7,944 nucleotides of DNA from Bacteroidota bacterium. Its GTDB lineage: Bacteria > Bacteroidota > Bacteroidia > Bacteroidales > PUMT01. The first letter of the stretch is position 1; each line of letters opens with the position of its first letter. The stretch lies in contig PWPZ01000071.1 in assembly GCA_003556985.1 (NCBI GenBank), positions 1 through 7,944 on the forward strand, read 5' to 3'. Positions 1-4,894 of the stretch are shown here, piece after piece. Below the pieces are notes generated by a model, which did not search any database, was not told where the DNA came from, and saw nothing but the letters and a program-made list of their open reading frames with translations. The translations under genes and the position numbers were made by a program.

Positions 1-2
1 TC

Positions 3-68
3 GTCGGTCCTGAATACCTTGGTAAGGCCTATAGTTTTTATCATCCTTTTAAATTGTTTGATGTTTAA
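3..68 (+). CDS. possible C-terminal end of an upstream gene (partial)
   Basis: The frame starting at base 3 is open from the window edge to a TAA at 66-68 and reads (V)GPEYLGKAYSFYHPFKLFDV. Its aromatic, protein-like composition makes it a better candidate for a real gene end than the other open frame at the left edge (1-108), which gives a hydrophobic, less convincing peptide. Only 21 codons are visible, so no family can be named. It could equally be chance reading through non-coding DNA. Confidence 0.3.
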   Translation, partial: VGPEYLGKAYSFYHPFKLFDV

Positions 69-127
69 CAGCGGGATAATTCTCTCACCGATAAATATAC
101 AAAACATTTGAGTATCATATCAGATAC

Positions 128-143
128 AGTCTACGACTTTTTT
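128..143 (+). terminator. weak terminator candidate
   Basis: A 4-bp stem AGTC/GACT with a TAC loop runs straight into six T residues (138-143), and another 5-bp dyad (112-127) lies immediately upstream. The position, 60-75 bases after the putative gene end at 68, would suit a terminator, but the stem is short and A/T-rich, so this is a weak call. Confidence 0.22.
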
Positions 144-324
144 AATTTATTTACGCTGGACGGCAATATGCATGACTAAACTCCTGTTTTACAGGTTAGT
201 TGGATGTTATTGAATGCCAGTGTAAGTAATCTTTTGCATTATTATTTCAACATTTTTATTATCTTGCTGGTTATCTTTTAATGCCGGCAACTCTTCCCAA
301 TGGAATATATGCCTGGCCGCAGAA

Positions 325-351
325 CCCTGCCATAATTAAAGAATTGCAGGG
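325..351 (+). promoter_or_regulatory. hairpin just upstream of the receiver gene
   Basis: CCCTGC at 325-330 and GCAGGG at 346-351 are perfect 6-base inverted repeats. Inside them AATT/AATT can pair around an AAAG loop, leaving a CAT bulge. The structure ends 18 bases before the ATG at 370, so in the mRNA it would sit in the 5' leader or, as DNA, between promoter and gene. The function is unknown; this is reported on sequence symmetry only. Confidence 0.3.
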
Positions 352-369
352 CACAGAATTTCGCCACAA

Positions 370-765
370 ATGATAAGAATGAAGAAAGCCAAAAAGACAA
401 TTTTCATGGTTGATGACGATAAGGTTATCCTGAACCTTCTGGAATATATTTTCCAGGGAAAAAACGGATATCGTGTAAAGACATTTTTAAGCGGGGAAGC
501 ATGTGTAGAAAATATGCATTTAAATCCTGACCTTGTTGTACTTGATTATGTTCTTAATACCATCGATCAGGAAGCACTGGACGGGCTGGAAACTTTGAAA
601 ATCCTTTTAAAAAAGAACAAAAACCTTCCGGTAATAATACTTTCCGCCTATACGGATGATAACTCCAGGGAGATGATGATAAAACACGGTGCAAAAGAGG
701 TACTTAGAAAAGATGATTACTTTGTTGACAAGCTTGAGAAATTTATTGTTTGTGAACTGGGATAA
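370..765 (+). CDS. stand-alone response regulator receiver-domain protein (CheY-like)
   Basis: This is a single receiver (REC) domain of 131 aa with no DNA-binding or enzymatic output domain. The acidic pocket is D15-D16(-D17) in the stretch FMVDDD. The phospho-acceptor is D59 in LVVLDY, the switch Ser is S92 in IILSAY, and the conserved Lys is K114 in VLRKDD. Between the phospho-Asp loop and helix 3 there is an insert of roughly five residues (around N63-L70) compared with CheY, giving the loop before DGLETL. Such proteins are phosphorylated by a histidine kinase encoded elsewhere and act by protein-protein contacts; no kinase is visible here. An alternative start is M4 (base 379). The gene appears monocistronic: about 190 non-coding bases and a separate promoter follow. 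The family call is secure; the pathway is unknown. Confidence 0.9.
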   Translation: MIRMKKAKKTIFMVDDDKVILNLLEYIFQGKNGYRVKTFLSGEACVENMHLNPDLVVLDYVLNTIDQEALDGLETLKILLKKNKNLPVIILSAYTDDNSREMMIKHGAKEVLRKDDYFVDKLEKFIVCELG

Positions 766-799
766 AATATTGATCTGCCTTAAACGTTCTATACCTTAA

Positions 800-907
800 A
801 TTACCGGATTCTCCGCCGGAAATCCATAAACGCATAAACTGCCCTTTATACATCGGTTGAAGCCGGGGGTAACCGGAGTCTGCAGGGAACCTGTAGGAAC
901 CGGTAAT
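800..907. repeat. long imperfect inverted repeat / structured intergenic element
   Basis: ATTACCGGATTCT (800-812) is the near-perfect inverse complement of 895-907: 12 of 13 positions can pair, one of them as G-U. Nested within are further stems. 806-825 can form GGATT/AATCC plus TCC/GGA with one bulged C, competing with the outer stem. CGGTT(854-858) pairs with AACCG(871-875). CTGCAGG(880-886) pairs with CCTGTAG(890-896) around a GAA loop. A T-rich tract (909-918) follows. It could be a transcription terminator for the receiver gene, a small structured RNA, or a short palindromic repeat element of the REP/MITE kind. No target-site duplication is evident, and it does not fold as a tRNA. Confidence 0.45.
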
Positions 908-935
908 ATTTCTTTTTTATTCTAATATTAATTTA

Positions 936-943
936 TACTTTTG
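936..943 (+). promoter_or_regulatory. Bacteroidota -7 promoter element for the DUF177-rpmF-plsX-fabH operon
   Basis: TACTTTTG, followed by C, matches TAnnTTTG (the Bacteroidota primary-sigma -7 element) at every fixed position. The transcript would start near base 950, about 10 bases before the ATG at 960. The expected -33 TTG is absent at the usual distance; a run of T at 913-918 occupies that place. This is the only good promoter before fabH, which supports a four-gene operon. Confidence 0.65.
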
Positions 944-959
944 CACGACATTTTTTAAA

Positions 960-1493
960 ATGAAAGCTTATATTGACCAATATGATATAATGTTCAAGGG
1001 GCTGGGAAACGGAAAGCATTCCTTTGAATTTACCCTTGAAAACGCTTTCTTTGAATTTTTTGATGGTACGGAATGTGAAGGCGGGACCGTTGATATAGCC
1101 GCAGAAATGGAGAAAAAAGAGAATTCACTCTCTTTTGTATTCTCTTTTTCAGGAAACGTGAATGTTGTTTGTGACAGGTGCCTTGAAATGTTTGGACTGC
1201 CGGTTGCATTTGAAACTGTTTTGTATGCAAGGTTTGAGGAAAACGCCACTTCTGCCGATGCAGAAGTTATTATTCTTGACCCCGGCGAGCACAAGCTAAA
1301 TCTGGCGGAATATTTCAGAGAAAGTATCCGCCTGTTTCTCCCTTTGAAACGGACTCATCCGGAGAATGATAAGGGAGAATCAATGTGCAACAACGATATG
1401 ATTGAAAAACTTGATCAGCATCGCGTCAGTGAGAGGAAAGGAACGACAGACCCAAGATGGGATTCGCTGAAATCTTTAAGAAACAAGCAATAA
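960..1493 (+). CDS. DUF177 / YceD family protein (23S rRNA-L32 accumulation factor)
   Basis: This 177-aa protein carries the DUF177 hallmarks: the C71-D-R-C74 pair in the middle, the ESIRLFLPLK stretch (121-130), a third Cys at C143, and the C-terminal DPRWDSLKSL motif (164-173). It lies directly upstream of rpmF, the most conserved neighbourhood of this family. In E. coli and plants DUF177 members are reported to affect 23S rRNA accumulation, consistent with the link to L32; the exact molecular action is not settled. The ATG at 960 lies about 10 bases after the predicted transcription start and is preceded by an A/T-rich stretch without a Shine-Dalgarno, as usual in Bacteroidota. Rpm/lipid genes follow, with 69 bases to rpmF. 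The fourth cysteine of a full zinc site is not obvious, so metal binding is uncertain. Confidence 0.88.
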   Translation: MKAYIDQYDIMFKGLGNGKHSFEFTLENAFFEFFDGTECEGGTVDIAAEMEKKENSLSFVFSFSGNVNVVCDRCLEMFGLPVAFETVLYARFEENATSADAEVIILDPGEHKLNLAEYFRESIRLFLPLKRTHPENDKGESMCNNDMIEKLDQHRVSERKGTTDPRWDSLKSLRNKQ

Positions 1494-1562
1494 TAAATTA
1501 TTAAATAGTATTCCCAAAGCTCTGAACCGAGATCTTAATCGAACAATTAAATAATCAGTAAA

Positions 1563-1748
1563 ATGGCACATCCGAAAAGGAAAATCTCCAAAACCAGGAG
1601 AGATAAAAGAAGAACACACTATAAAGCCACTGCTCCCACACTGCTATCATGCCAGAATTGTGGCACGTCAGTGGAATACCACAGGGTTTGCGGTGAATGC
1701 GGATATTACCGGGGCAAGCTCGCCGTAGAAAAAGAGGTAACATCCTAA
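1563..1748 (+). CDS. rpmF: 50S ribosomal protein L32 (bL32)
   Basis: The 61-aa protein opens with the L32 signature MAHPKRKISKTRRDKRRTHYK, a very basic tail that threads into the large ribosomal subunit. The C-terminal half is a zinc ribbon: C30-x2-C33 and C43-x2-C46, so this is the zinc-binding (C+) form. Length and motif order are normal for the family. It sits between the DUF177 gene and plsX, the classic rpmF-plsX-fabH arrangement. There is no Shine-Dalgarno; the start is fixed by the conserved N-terminal MAHPK. The 67-base gap to plsX has no terminator-like hairpin, which supports co-transcription. Confidence 0.97.
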   Translation: MAHPKRKISKTRRDKRRTHYKATAPTLLSCQNCGTSVEYHRVCGECGYYRGKLAVEKEVTS

Positions 1749-1815
1749 CCCGATCAATACAGAACCCTTCAAACAGGTATCTGTCATTATCTTTTTATAA
1801 TTAATCCCTAATTAG

Positions 1816-2757
1816 ATGAAGATTGCACTTGATGCGATGGGAGGTGATCACGGTCCCAAAGCAACAGTTAAAGGAGCGATAATGGCTGCCCGGGATTTGC
1901 CCGATGATGTCAAAATCGTCCTGATAGGTAATGAAAAAGAGATCTTTGAAGTAATCCGCCAGGAAAATTTTGATGAATCCGTATTTGATATTTTTCATAC
2001 GGAAGAGGTTATAGAAGGGGGGGAACATCCGGCCAAAGCTTTTTCAAAAAAGAAAAATTCCAGCATTGTGAACGGATTCGGGTTACTTACAAGCGGCAGG
2101 GTTGATGCATTTGCAAGTACCGGGAATACCGGCGCCATGATGATCGGGGCTATGTTTATGGTTAAATCGATTCCCGGCATTATTCGCCCGGCTATTTCAG
2201 CCCAGGTACCTAATATTAAAGGTGGTTCCGCTACGCTGCTTGACGTTGGACTAAACCCCGATTGCAGACCGGACGTTTTGTTCCAGTACGGGATGCTCGG
2301 TTCGCTGTATGCAGAACATGTATTCCAGATATCCACCCCCAGGGTCAGTCTGATAAATGTCGGTTCAGAGGCAGAAAAGGGAAACCTGATAACAAAAGCG
2401 GCCTATGAACTAATGAAGGAAACCGACGGTTTAAATTTCACAGGCAATATTGAAGGAAATGAGCTTTTTGAAAACACAAAGGCCGATGTTATTGTTTGTG
2501 ATGGTTTCGTAGGCAACATTGTACTTAAAGAGGCTGAAGCACTTTACACCCTGGTTAAAAAAAGGGGGATAGAGGATGTATTTTTTGAACAGTTCAATTT
2601 TGAAAATTACGGAGGAACTCCTGTACTGGGTATTAACCAGCCCGTTATCATAGGTCACGGGATATCAGGCAGCCAGGCAATTAAGAACATGCTGATTCAT
2701 ACGAAGGACGTGGTTGAAGCAAAACTTATGGATAAATTGAAAGAAGCTTTCCGTTAA
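1816..2757 (+). CDS. plsX: phosphate acyltransferase PlsX
   Basis: PlsX converts acyl-ACP and phosphate into acyl-phosphate, the acyl donor for PlsY in phospholipid synthesis, and acts at the inner face of the membrane. Family motifs are present in order: DAMGGDHGP (6-14), STGNTGA (101-107), LLDVGLNPDC (141-150), VGSEAEKGN (182-190), NIEGNELF (211-218), DVIVCDGFVGNIVLK (224-238) and NYGGTPVLG (264-272). At 313 aa it is shorter than many proteobacterial or Bacillus homologues. The segment between GNIVLK and NYGG is only about 25 residues, which I take to be the usual compact Bacteroidota form rather than a deletion. The start at 1816 gives the canonical MKIALDAMGG. Its stop codon overlaps the fabH start by one base (TAATG), implying translational coupling. 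Confidence 0.97.
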   Translation: MKIALDAMGGDHGPKATVKGAIMAARDLPDDVKIVLIGNEKEIFEVIRQENFDESVFDIFHTEEVIEGGEHPAKAFSKKKNSSIVNGFGLLTSGRVDAFASTGNTGAMMIGAMFMVKSIPGIIRPAISAQVPNIKGGSATLLDVGLNPDCRPDVLFQYGMLGSLYAEHVFQISTPRVSLINVGSEAEKGNLITKAAYELMKETDGLNFTGNIEGNELFENTKADVIVCDGFVGNIVLKEAEALYTLVKKRGIEDVFFEQFNFENYGGTPVLGINQPVIIGHGISGSQAIKNMLIHTKDVVEAKLMDKLKEAFR

Positions 2758-3758
2758 TGATAAAAAGCAGGGCTACAATCACAGGTATTGCTGCAGAATT
2801 ACCTGACTATATTCTCAACAATGATGAATTAAGTAAAATGGTGGATACTTCCGATGAATGGATCATGACACGCATCGGAATCAAAGAGCGCAGGATTCTT
2901 AAAGAAAAGGGAGCAGGCCCTTCCGACCTGGGTGCCAGAGCAGTTAAAAAGCTGCTGGAAAAGACAGAGACGGATGCCTCGGAAATTGACCTTCTTATAT
3001 GCGCAACCGTTACTCCGGATCATCCCTTCCCGGCCACAGCCAACATCATTTCCCATAAAGCAGGAATTAAAAATGCCTTTAGTTTCGATCTCAATGCCGG
3101 GTGCAGCGGTTTCTTATATGCCCTTGCAACTGCCCAGCAATTCGTTGAAACTGGAATGGCAAAAAAAGTTATTATTACCGGAGCAGAAAAAATGTCGTCG
3201 ATAGTCGATTATCAGGACAGGGCAACCTGCCCGATTTTCGGCGATGCTGCCGGTGCCGCACTGATTGAACCCACCTCTGAAGACACCGGAATTATCGATT
3301 CAAAACTGCAGTCAGACGGAATCGGATTTTCACATCTCCACCAGAAAGCAGGCGGGTCGGTAAGGCCGGCTTCATATCAGAGTATTGATAACAGGGAGCA
3401 TTATATATATCAGGAAGGTCAGAATGTCTTTAAGTGGGCGGTTTCAAAGATGGCCGATGTGGCGGTGGAAATTATGGAAAGAAACAGCCTCGCTAACGAG
3501 GATATAGCCTGGCTGGTTCCCCATCAGGCCAATATGAGAATAATCGAGGCGGTTGCCCGGCGCATGTGCCTGGACAGGAACAAGGTAATGATCAATATAC
3601 AAAAATATGGCAATACCACGGCTGCAACACTACCTTTGTGTTTATGGGAATGGGAAGAAAGACTTAAAAAAGGAGACAACATCATTCTTGCCACTTTCGG
3701 TGCCGGTTTTACCTGGGGAGCAATGTACCTGAAATGGGGATATGACGGGAGTAAGTAA
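2757..3758 (+). CDS. fabH: beta-ketoacyl-ACP synthase III (KAS III)
   Basis: FabH condenses an acyl-CoA primer, normally acetyl-CoA, with malonyl-ACP and so starts type II fatty-acid synthesis in the cytosol. The Cys-His-Asn triad is intact: C116 in NAGCSGF, H256 in VPHQANMRI and N286 in YGNTTAA. The glycine-rich end motif GAGFTWGA (315-322) is present too. The 333-aa length is typical. The N-terminal TSDEWIMTRIGI (31-42), the CoA-binding region of the family, is conserved. The gene starts on the last base of the plsX stop codon. Primer choice (straight or branched chain) cannot be decided from these motifs. The next 189 bases are non-coding, and accB/accC-type genes do not follow, so the operon probably ends here. 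Confidence 0.97.
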   Translation: MIKSRATITGIAAELPDYILNNDELSKMVDTSDEWIMTRIGIKERRILKEKGAGPSDLGARAVKKLLEKTETDASEIDLLICATVTPDHPFPATANIISHKAGIKNAFSFDLNAGCSGFLYALATAQQFVETGMAKKVIITGAEKMSSIVDYQDRATCPIFGDAAGAALIEPTSEDTGIIDSKLQSDGIGFSHLHQKAGGSVRPASYQSIDNREHYIYQEGQNVFKWAVSKMADVAVEIMERNSLANEDIAWLVPHQANMRIIEAVARRMCLDRNKVMINIQKYGNTTAATLPLCLWEWEERLKKGDNIILATFGAGFTWGAMYLKWGYDGSK

Positions 3759-3799
3759 TAGGAGCGCCTTTGAAAAACATACTCCGGGGAAAATTCAGC

Positions 3800-3819
3800 T
3801 TGTGAAAATAACTTCACAA
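3800..3819. repeat. perfect 7+7 bp dyad between fabH and the bactofilin gene
   Basis: TTGTGAA (3800-3806) and TTCACAA (3813-3819) are exact inverse complements separated by six bases. The dyad lies 40 bases after fabH and 88 bases before the bactofilin -7 element. No T run follows, so it is a poor intrinsic terminator. It looks more like a binding site for a dimeric regulator, or a weak mRNA 3' hairpin. The half sites resemble those of CRP/FNR-type regulators, but TGTGA and TCACA are eight bases apart here, not the six of the E. coli CRP site. Confidence 0.4.
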
Positions 3820-3907
3820 ATCATTAAATTTTCGCTAAGATTGCACAAACCGGTCATTTTTTTTAAAACAATAATCTGCAGCAGGGCAAAAAATGTATAA
3901 TGTTTAG

Positions 3908-3915
3908 TAATTTTG
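3908..3915 (+). promoter_or_regulatory. Bacteroidota -7 promoter element for the bactofilin gene
   Basis: TAATTTTG followed by C is a full match to TAnnTTTG. A start of transcription near 3922 would leave about 26 bases before the ATG at 3948, or about 53 before the alternative ATG at 3975. No TTG is found 17-23 bases upstream; the -33 side is weak. Confidence 0.6.
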
Positions 3916-3947
3916 CTTTTAATATATAATCTTATATCATTCTGATT

Positions 3948-4370
3948 ATGTTTAATAAAAAAACCCGGAATACAATGGCAAAGAGTAATGACATGGAACA
4001 AAACGTTATAAACCTTATTGGTTCAGGAACCGAAATAAACGGTGATATTATCACCAATGGTGATATCCGCATTGATGGTACAGTTTCCGGGAATATCAAA
4101 TCCAAAGGGAAAATCGTACTCGGGGAATCCGGAAAAGTAAAAGGAGAAATTAACTGTAAAAATGCAGATATATCAGGGAAAATAGATGGCAAAATAGTTA
4201 TTTCCGATTTATTGGCCCTGAAACCCTCTTCATTTATAGAGGGCGACATTGTTGCCAATAAACTTGCCATTGAACCTGGCGCCAAATTTACCGGCAACTG
4301 CACCATGAACGGAGGTGATCAGAAACCTTCTCCCGAAATAAAAAAGCCGTTCGAACCTCAGAAAAAATAG
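3948..4370 (+). CDS. bactofilin (polymer-forming cytoskeletal protein)
   Basis: The 140-aa protein consists of a central domain (about residues 20-118) of short beta-helix rungs rich in G-D-I, G-x-I and G-K-V turns, such as GDIITNGDIRIDGTVSGNI, which is the bactofilin fold. It is flanked by a charged N-terminal tail and a Pro/Lys tail (QKPSPEIKKPFEPQKK). Bactofilins polymerise without nucleotide into filaments, usually on the inner membrane, and act as scaffolds for cell shape or envelope enzymes. There is no transmembrane segment or signal peptide. The true start may be the second ATG at 3975 (MAKSNDMEQN), since many Bacteroidota bactofilins begin with MAK and the first nine residues look unconserved. 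It has its own promoter and terminators, yet sits next to the ATP synthase operon. The specific role is unknown. Confidence 0.93.
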   Translation: MFNKKTRNTMAKSNDMEQNVINLIGSGTEINGDIITNGDIRIDGTVSGNIKSKGKIVLGESGKVKGEINCKNADISGKIDGKIVISDLLALKPSSFIEGDIVANKLAIEPGAKFTGNCTMNGGDQKPSPEIKKPFEPQKK

Positions 4371-4382
4371 GCCGGTTTTTTT
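4340..4382 (+). terminator. first terminator-like stem, overlapping the end of the bactofilin gene
   Basis: AAAAAAGCCG (4340-4349) can pair with the CGGTTTTTTT stretch (4373-4382) with one G-U pair, giving a 10-bp stem around a loop of about 23 bases that contains the stop codon. The seven T form the 3' arm. The long loop makes it weaker than the hairpin that follows. Confidence 0.4.
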
Positions 4383-4394
4383 CATGACCTGGTT

Positions 4395-4429
4395 CCCGGG
4401 ATAATATATTTATTATTTCCGGGTTTTTT
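4395..4429 (+). terminator. strong intrinsic terminator after the bactofilin gene
   Basis: CCCGG (4395-4399) pairs with CCGGG (4419-4423). The stem extends through G-U and A-U pairs and a one-base bulge (4416) to ATAATA-type pairs around a TATT loop (4407-4410), for about 12 bp in total. Six T follow directly (4424-4429). This is a classic rho-independent structure and separates the bactofilin transcript from the ATP synthase genes. Confidence 0.85.
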
Positions 4430-4443
4430 ATGTGGTATTATAG

Positions 4444-4451
4444 TATATTGG
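4444..4451 (+). promoter_or_regulatory. weak candidate promoter element for the ATP synthase operon
   Basis: TATATTGG matches TAnnTTTG at all fixed positions but one and lies between the strong terminator and the first gene of the ATP synthase group. A start near 4458 would give a leader of about 30 bases. No TTG is seen at the -33 position. Some promoter is expected here because of the preceding terminator; this is only the best match. Confidence 0.28.
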
Positions 4452-4488
4452 CGGGATGTTCATGTTCCCGACAATCAAATAAAAGGAG

Positions 4489-4869
4489 ATGCCAAAAATC
4501 ACCGGATTTCTGAAATCTTTACTGCTGTATTCCGCCTTGATCTATTTGGCAGGGTTTATATTATTTTCAACAGTTTTAAGCGAATATTATCTGCCTGTTT
4601 TTAATATACTGATCTTATATTTCTCACTTCTCTCGGTTCTCGGGCGGATTTTAGTGGCCAAAAGCGATATGGAAAAACCAGGTGACTTCAATAACCGTTA
4701 TTTTTTGGCCAGATGGTCCAAGATGCTCCTCCATCTGGTGTTTATAGTGGTATACCTGATGAATATCCGGGAGAACTTGCTTGCCTTTGTAATTGTCTTC
4801 ATGGGCTGTTACCTGCTTTATTCAATTTTTGATATTTACACACTGAATGTTTATCTGAAAAAAAAGTAA
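4489..4869 (+). CDS. AtpI-like membrane protein of the ATP synthase operon
   Basis: The 126-aa protein has four predicted membrane helices (about residues 9-29, 35-56, 78-92 and 97-120), separated by a polar loop (57-76) with Lys/Asp/Arg and the FNNRYFLARWSKM segment. The length, four-helix layout and position immediately before atpB match the I-protein of F-type ATP synthase operons, which in other bacteria assists c-ring assembly or ion supply. Direct sequence signatures are weak, so the assignment rests mainly on context. The start is firm: a TAA in frame at 4480-4482 leaves ATG 4489 as the only plausible start. Unusually, AAGGAG (4483-4488) touches the ATG with no spacer, so it is unlikely to work as a normal Shine-Dalgarno. 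A 25-base gap leads to atpB. Confidence 0.62.
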   Translation: MPKITGFLKSLLLYSALIYLAGFILFSTVLSEYYLPVFNILILYFSLLSVLGRILVAKSDMEKPGDFNNRYFLARWSKMLLHLVFIVVYLMNIRENLLAFVIVFMGCYLLYSIFDIYTLNVYLKKK

Positions 4870-4894
4870 CTTAATTTGATCGCTGCCGTAAAAG

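Larger units (their letters stand above)
69..369. other. non-coding region upstream of the response regulator
   Basis: I see no convincing gene in these 300 bases; all frames are interrupted and the base composition is A/T-rich. It contains three small dyads. GTATC(112-116)/GATAC(123-127) is followed by AGTC-TAC-GACT and six T (128-143). A hairpin at 179-201 has arms AACT+CCTGT and ACAGG+AGTT, a two-base bulge and a TTT loop. CCCTGC(325-330)/GCAGGG(346-351) lies just before the receiver gene. There is no clear TAnnTTTG promoter element; the closest is TATCTTTT at 272-279 (7 of 8). The promoter of the next gene is therefore unresolved. Confidence 0.5.

Noticed and set aside
800..907. tRNA-like cloverleaf
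   Set aside because: The stems do not have tRNA lengths. There is no T-loop TTCRA-type sequence in the right arm, no 7-base anticodon loop and no acceptor-like end.
1995..2336. 113-codon minus-strand frame opposite plsX
   Set aside because: It overlaps the strongly conserved PlsX core completely and its translation resembles no known protein.
2932..3204. 90-codon + strand frame inside fabH in another frame
   Set aside because: FabH with its intact catalytic triad explains the region; the alternative peptide has no recognisable motif.
3800..3819. canonical CRP site
   Set aside because: The TGTGA and TCACA halves are separated by eight bases rather than six, so the E. coli CRP spacing is not met; it is kept only as an unassigned dyad.
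3932..4306. 124-codon open frame on the minus strand opposite the bactofilin gene
   Set aside because: It is an antisense shadow of a repetitive coding sequence. The peptide is a low-complexity run of Pro/Ser/Ile/Phe with no family features, and the + strand protein is a clear bactofilin.
3972..4370. frameshift or truncation in the bactofilin gene
   Set aside because: The two possible ATGs are in the same frame and the domain is complete; only the start choice is open.
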